Shown here piece by piece: positions 60,192-64,000 of a DNA stretch of 64,000 nucleotides. Position 1 is the first letter of the stretch, and the number at the start of each line of letters is the position of its first letter. Source of the stretch: Litoribacillus peritrichatus (GTDB lineage Bacteria; Pseudomonadota; Gammaproteobacteria; Pseudomonadales; Litoribrevibacteraceae); assembly GCF_039537985.1 (NCBI RefSeq), contig NZ_BAABBN010000004.1, positions 930,001 to 994,000 of the forward strand, given 5' to 3'. The position numbers and the translations under genes were made by a program. Under the pieces are notes generated by a model. It did no database searches. It was not told the origin of the DNA and worked only from the letters and a program-made list of their open reading frames with translations.

Positions 60192-62840
60192 ATGGTCGAA
60201 TTTGCCAAACAAGTTAGTAATATTAATATTGAGGAAGAGCTGCAACAGTCTTACCTTGATTATGCAATGAGTGTGATCGTTGGGCGTGCTTTGCCTGACG
60301 TCAGAGATGGTTTGAAACCAGTGCACAGACGTGTTCTATACGCGATGAATGTATTGGGTAATGACTGGAATAAGCCGTATAAAAAGTCTGCCCGTGTGGT
60401 AGGTGATGTAATCGGTAAGTATCACCCGCATGGTGATTCTGCGGTTTATGATACGATTGTTCGTATGGCTCAGCCTTTTTCTATGCGATATATGCTGGTC
60501 GATGGCCAGGGCAACTTTGGCTCGATTGATGGTGACGCTGCGGCGGCCATGCGTTATACCGAAGTTCGAATGAATAAAATTGCTCATGCCATTCAGGCTG
60601 ATCTTGAAAAAGAAACCGTCGATTTTGTACCTAACTACGACGGTACGGAGCAAATTCCTGAAGTAATGCCAACACGCGTACCAAATCTGCTGGTGAATGG
60701 TTCATCCGGTATTGCCGTTGGTATGGCGACGAATATACCGCCTCATAACTTAACGGAAGTTGTGAATGGTTGCCTGGCGTTGATTGAAAATCCTGATTTG
60801 GACATTGATGGTCTGATGGAATACATTCCTGGGCCAGATTTTCCAACAGGTGCCTATATTAATGGCCGTGCGGGCATCCTGCAGGCGTATCGTACTGGTC
60901 GTGGCCGCATATATATGCGTGCCCGTCATCATGTTGAGACCGATTCTAAGACCGGTCGTGAAACCATCGTTTTCACTGAAATACCGTACATGGTGAATAA
61001 GGCTCGATTGATTGAGAAAATTGCCGAGCTGGTAAAAGATAAGAAGATTGAGGGCATCGCTGAACTGCGTGATGAGTCTGATAAAGACGGTTTGCGTATT
61101 GCTGTTGACCTGAAGCGCGGTGAGAATGCAGACGTATTGGTTAACAACCTGTTCTCGCAGACGCCGTTGGAAAATGTTTTTGGTATCAACACCGTAGCTC
61201 TGGTGGATGGTCAGCCAAAAATTCTGAATCTGAAAGAGTTGCTTGAGCATTTTGTTCAGCATCGTCGTGAAGTGGTTACGCGTAGAACGGTTTTCGAACT
61301 TCGCAAAGCGCGTGAGCGTGGCCATATTCTGGAAGGCTTGGCGATCGCGCTGGCGAACATCGACCCAGTGATCGAAACGATTAAAAAGTCGGAAAGTGCT
61401 GCTGTTGCGAAAGAGCGGTTATTGGCGAATCCTTGGTTGCCGGGCGATGTGCTTGGCATGTTAGAGCGTGCCGGTTCGGATGCGTGTCGACCGGAAGAGT
61501 TGCCAGAGCAATACGGTATGCACGATGGCAAGTATCACTTGTCTCCGGCACAGGCTCAGGCCATTCTTGAGTTGCGCTTGCATCGTTTAACCGGTCTTGA
61601 ACATGAAAAACTGATCTCTGAATATAAAGAGAAGATTGATCTGATTGCAGAATTGTTAGAAATTCTGGGCAGTCGTGAAAGATTGATGGAAGTTATTCGT
61701 GAAGAGCTTGAAGCGATCGTTGAAGAGTACGGTGATGAGCGTCGTACTGAGATCATTGCGTCTCGTCAGGATTTGACCGTTGCTGATTTGATTCCTGAAG
61801 AAGAAATGGTCGTTACTATTTCTCATTCCGGATACGCTAAGACCCAGCCGTTAGATACCTATCAGGCTCAACGTCGAGGTGGTCGTGGTAAGTCGGCCAC
61901 TTCGATGAAAGATGAAGATTACATCGAGCATCTGCTGGTAGTGGGCTCCCATGAAACCATTATGTTGTTTACTGATAAAGGTAAAGTGTATTGGTTGACG
62001 GTGTTTGAAATTCCGTCGGCGGGCCGACAAGCCAAAGGTCGTCCTTTGGTGAATCTGTTGCCTCTGGATGAAGATGAGAAGGTTTCAACTATTTTGCCGG
62101 TCAAAGAATACGTTGAGGGCCATTTCGTATTCATGGCAACTCAGCAGGGTGTGGTGAAGAAAGTAGATTTGACCGCTTTTGCCCGACCTCGCAGTTCTGG
62201 TTTGATTGCTGTTGAGCTTCAGGATGATGACCGTCTGATTGGTGCGGCTATTACCGATGGGCAGCAGAAAATTATGTTGTCTGCCAATACCGGCAAGATG
62301 GCATGCTTTGACGAAAACGATGTTCGTGCGATGGGTCGTACCGCAAGAGGGGTTCGCGGTATTAAGCTGCCTGAAGGCGCACGCGTTATCTCGTTAATTA
62401 TTCCAGATGAAGATGGTTATATTCTGACTGCCAGTGAGCATGGTTACGGCAAGCGTACACGTTGTACTGACTTCCCAACCTATAACCGTGGTAGCCAAGG
62501 TGTTATTGGTATGCAAACCACCGATCGAAACGGTGAGGTTGTCGGAGCAACATTGATTCATGATAATGATGAAATGATGCTGATCAGTGATCAGGGCACT
62601 TTGGTTCGAACCCGTATCGATGAAGTATCTGTATTGGGGCGTAACACTCAGGGCGTTCGATTAATCAATTTGTCTGGCGATGAAAAGCTGGTCAGTGTTG
62701 AGCGTATTTCGGAACCTGAAGAAAAAGACGAAGAAATTCTGGATGAGTCGGCTGAAACGGTTGATTCAGAGTCAGAAGTGCCGTCAGCAGAGGCTTCTTC
62801 TGGTGAACCAGATGATGCAGATGCTCCGGCAGAAGAGTAA
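60192..62840 (+). CDS. gyrA: DNA gyrase subunit A
   Basis: An 882-residue type IIA topoisomerase subunit. The DNA-cleaving Tyr122 is in AAMRYTEVR. Residues 83 and 87 in GDSAVYDT are Ser and Asp, the wild-type quinolone-sensitive state by E. coli numbering. The C-terminal beta-pinwheel includes the GyrA-box QRRGGRGKS. The tail from about 850 is acidic. ATG 60192 fits the family start and has AAGGGA upstream. Upstream frames from 60168 are extensions. Confidence 0.96.
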   Translation: MVEFAKQVSNINIEEELQQSYLDYAMSVIVGRALPDVRDGLKPVHRRVLYAMNVLGNDWNKPYKKSARVVGDVIGKYHPHGDSAVYDTIVRMAQPFSMRYMLVDGQGNFGSIDGDAAAAMRYTEVRMNKIAHAIQADLEKETVDFVPNYDGTEQIPEVMPTRVPNLLVNGSSGIAVGMATNIPPHNLTEVVNGCLALIENPDLDIDGLMEYIPGPDFPTGAYINGRAGILQAYRTGRGRIYMRARHHVETDSKTGRETIVFTEIPYMVNKARLIEKIAELVKDKKIEGIAELRDESDKDGLRIAVDLKRGENADVLVNNLFSQTPLENVFGINTVALVDGQPKILNLKELLEHFVQHRREVVTRRTVFELRKARERGHILEGLAIALANIDPVIETIKKSESAAVAKERLLANPWLPGDVLGMLERAGSDACRPEELPEQYGMHDGKYHLSPAQAQAILELRLHRLTGLEHEKLISEYKEKIDLIAELLEILGSRERLMEVIREELEAIVEEYGDERRTEIIASRQDLTVADLIPEEEMVVTISHSGYAKTQPLDTYQAQRRGGRGKSATSMKDEDYIEHLLVVGSHETIMLFTDKGKVYWLTVFEIPSAGRQAKGRPLVNLLPLDEDEKVSTILPVKEYVEGHFVFMATQQGVVKKVDLTAFARPRSSGLIAVELQDDDRLIGAAITDGQQKIMLSANTGKMACFDENDVRAMGRTARGVRGIKLPEGARVISLIIPDEDGYILTASEHGYGKRTRCTDFPTYNRGSQGVIGMQTTDRNGEVVGATLIHDNDEMMLISDQGTLVRTRIDEVSVLGRNTQGVRLINLSGDEKLVSVERISEPEEKDEEILDESAETVDSESEVPSAEASSGEPDDADAPAEE

Positions 62841-62899
62841 GTTTTGAATCTGAGCAAAGCAGTAATCGCGCAGCTTGGTAATTAAACTGATGTAATACG

Positions 62900-62930
62900 A
62901 ACACTGCCCTCATTTGAGGGCAGTGTTTTA
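62900..62930 (+). terminator. Rho-independent terminator after gyrA
   Basis: AACACTGCCCTC (62900-62911) pairs perfectly with 62916-62927, loop ATTT, followed by TTTA and later T runs. It separates gyrA from serC, which must then have its own or a read-through promoter. Confidence 0.85.
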
Positions 62931-62970
62931 TAAATTTTTTGAAAACCCTGAAAATCAAAACGGAAAGTAG

Positions 62971-64000
62971 ATGGCTAGAGCATATAACTTTTGTGCGGGA
63001 CCGGCAGCATTGCCGGATGAAGTTCTTTTTCAAGCGCAGGAAGAAATCGCGGATTGGCATGGTGTCGGCACTTCTGTGATGGAGATGAGTCACCGAAGTA
63101 AAGAGTTTGTTTCGATTGCAGAAGAAGCGACTCAGGACTTCCGGGATTTACTGTCGATCGGTGATGATTATGAAGTTTTGTTTCTTCAGGGTGGGGCCAG
63201 CTCTCAGTTCTCCATGATTCCATTGAATTTACTTGGCGATAACCCGGTTGCTGATTACGTGAATACAGGGCAGTGGTCTAAGAAAGCCATTGCTGAAGCA
63301 AAGCGCTATTGTGATGTTAATGTGGTGGCAACCAGCGAGAGTCAAAACTTTTCAACCGTTCCTGCCTTTGAAGATTGGGCGCTTTCTGATAATCCGGCGT
63401 ACCTGCATTACACTCCGAATGAAACCATTGGTGGCGTTGAGTTTGACTATATACCTGAAGTGAAGGCGCCTTTGGTTGCGGATTACTCATCCAGTATTCT
63501 TTCTGAGTCTTTGGATGTCAGTAAGTTTGGGTTAATTTATGCGGGCGCTCAGAAAAACATCGGCCCGGCTGGCCTGACGATTGTGATTGTTCGTAAGGAT
63601 TTATTAGGTAAAGCCAAAGACTTTACGCCCGCGATGTTTAATTACGAAACCCATGCTAAATCAGGGTCTATGAATAACACACCACCGACTTACTCTTGGT
63701 ATCTTGCCGGGCTTGTATTCAAGTGGTTGAAGCGCCAAGGTGGTGTATCTGCAATGGCTGAGTTAAATAAGCGAAAAGCAGAAAAACTGTACGGCTTTAT
63801 TGATAACAGTGCGTTTTACGCGAACCCGGTTGAGCCGAGATATCGCTCCCGTATGAATGTGCCGTTCACGTTAGCGGACGACCAGTTGGATTCAGTATTC
63901 CTAAAGAAAGCTGATGAGGCAAAATTGCTGAATTTGGCGGGACATCGCTCGGTCGGTGGTATGCGTGCCAGCATCTATAATGCGGTTTCAGAGAATGCGG
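62971..64000 (+). CDS. serC: Phosphoserine aminotransferase (3' truncated by window)
   Basis: The open frame runs off the window at codon 343 (E. coli SerC has 362 residues). It begins MARAYNFCAGPAALPDEVLF and contains MEMSHRSKEF, FLQGGASSQFSMIP, and the PLP-Lys motif YAGAQKNIGPAG (Lys195). The enzyme makes phosphoserine for serine synthesis and acts in pyridoxal-phosphate synthesis. CGGAAAG precedes the ATG. The gyrA-serC order is classical. Confidence 0.95.
   Translation, partial: MARAYNFCAGPAALPDEVLFQAQEEIADWHGVGTSVMEMSHRSKEFVSIAEEATQDFRDLLSIGDDYEVLFLQGGASSQFSMIPLNLLGDNPVADYVNTGQWSKKAIAEAKRYCDVNVVATSESQNFSTVPAFEDWALSDNPAYLHYTPNETIGGVEFDYIPEVKAPLVADYSSSILSESLDVSKFGLIYAGAQKNIGPAGLTIVIVRKDLLGKAKDFTPAMFNYETHAKSGSMNNTPPTYSWYLAGLVFKWLKRQGGVSAMAELNKRKAEKLYGFIDNSAFYANPVEPRYRSRMNVPFTLADDQLDSVFLKKADEAKLLNLAGHRSVGGMRASIYNAVSENA

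Noticed and set aside
60750..61325. Long antisense open frame (191 codons) within gyrA
   Set aside because: It is the reverse-strand shadow of gyrA; it has no family features or ribosome site.
60192..62840. Quinolone resistance substitutions in gyrA
   Set aside because: Residues 83 and 87 are Ser and Asp as in sensitive strains.
1..64000. CRISPR arrays, rRNA and tRNA genes
   Set aside because: No regularly spaced repeats with unique spacers and no tRNA or rRNA signatures were recognised by eye. A dedicated scan (tRNAscan, Infernal, CRISPR finder) would be needed to confirm absence.

Overview
The window reads as chromosome from a hydrocarbon-using, probably marine gammaproteobacterium. The evidence is the conserved right-hand gene order (yciI, yciB, rnm, yciO, trpS, scpA, scpB, rluB, then yciK, mupP, ubiG, mtaD, gyrA, serC), which resembles the Pseudomonas arrangement, together with an AlkB alkane hydroxylase, two rubredoxins and a lipoprotein-type alkyl sulfatase. 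No rRNA, tRNA or CRISPR array was seen. The exact taxon cannot be fixed by eye.

Layout. (1) 1-3.35 kb: the 3' end of an exported protein, then a plus-strand run of hotdog-fold dehydratase-like, SnoaL-like, AMP-dependent acyl ligase and stand-alone acyl carrier protein genes. No ketosynthase, thioesterase or carrier-protein activating enzyme is visible. (2) 3.4-9.4 kb: LysR regulator, DoxX-like membrane protein, Ada-type DNA repair/regulator, phosphoribosyltransferase, large beta-helix surface protein. (3) 9.5-16.2 kb: DUF1330 protein, two exported paralogues of the truncated protein at position 1, SMP-30-like protein, two LysR regulators, 4-oxalocrotonate tautomerase-like protein and an EamA transporter. 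(4) 16.2-23.6 kb: accessory region with a Phd/ParE toxin-antitoxin pair, two copies of a 70-nt imperfect palindrome, IS110 and REP-type (Y1) transposase remnants, a peptidase fragment, a YD-repeat lipoprotein divergent from two tandem LuxR regulators, and two GFA-domain genes. (5) 23.8-35 kb: unknown exported protein, RhlE-type helicase, DUF1223, fructosamine kinase-like protein, class III aminotransferase, EamA transporter, META lipoprotein, AraC regulator, alkyl sulfatase. (6) 35-41.5 kb: histidine kinase, a very large HD-GYP protein with an insertion inside its catalytic domain, then alkB with two single-domain rubredoxins. (7) 41.7-64 kb: housekeeping (Cys-tRNA deacylase, MscS, SUI1/YciH, MnmC, cyclophilin, the conserved yci/trpS/scp block, diguanylate cyclase, ubiquinone and peptidoglycan recycling enzymes, gyrA, start of serC).

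How the genes fit together. AlkB with its rubredoxins and the alkyl sulfatase both produce fatty alcohols from long alkyl chains, so they may serve the same downstream metabolism. The left end is the best candidate for something undescribed. A family of at least three exported paralogues lies at both edges of a 12-kb stretch. One copy is directly upstream of a compact acyl-activation and carrier-protein cluster whose hotdog enzyme has Gln where the catalytic acid is expected. Region 4 carries the clearest marks of mobile DNA: decayed transposases and a pair of direct, attC- or REPIN-like palindromes about 6 kb apart.
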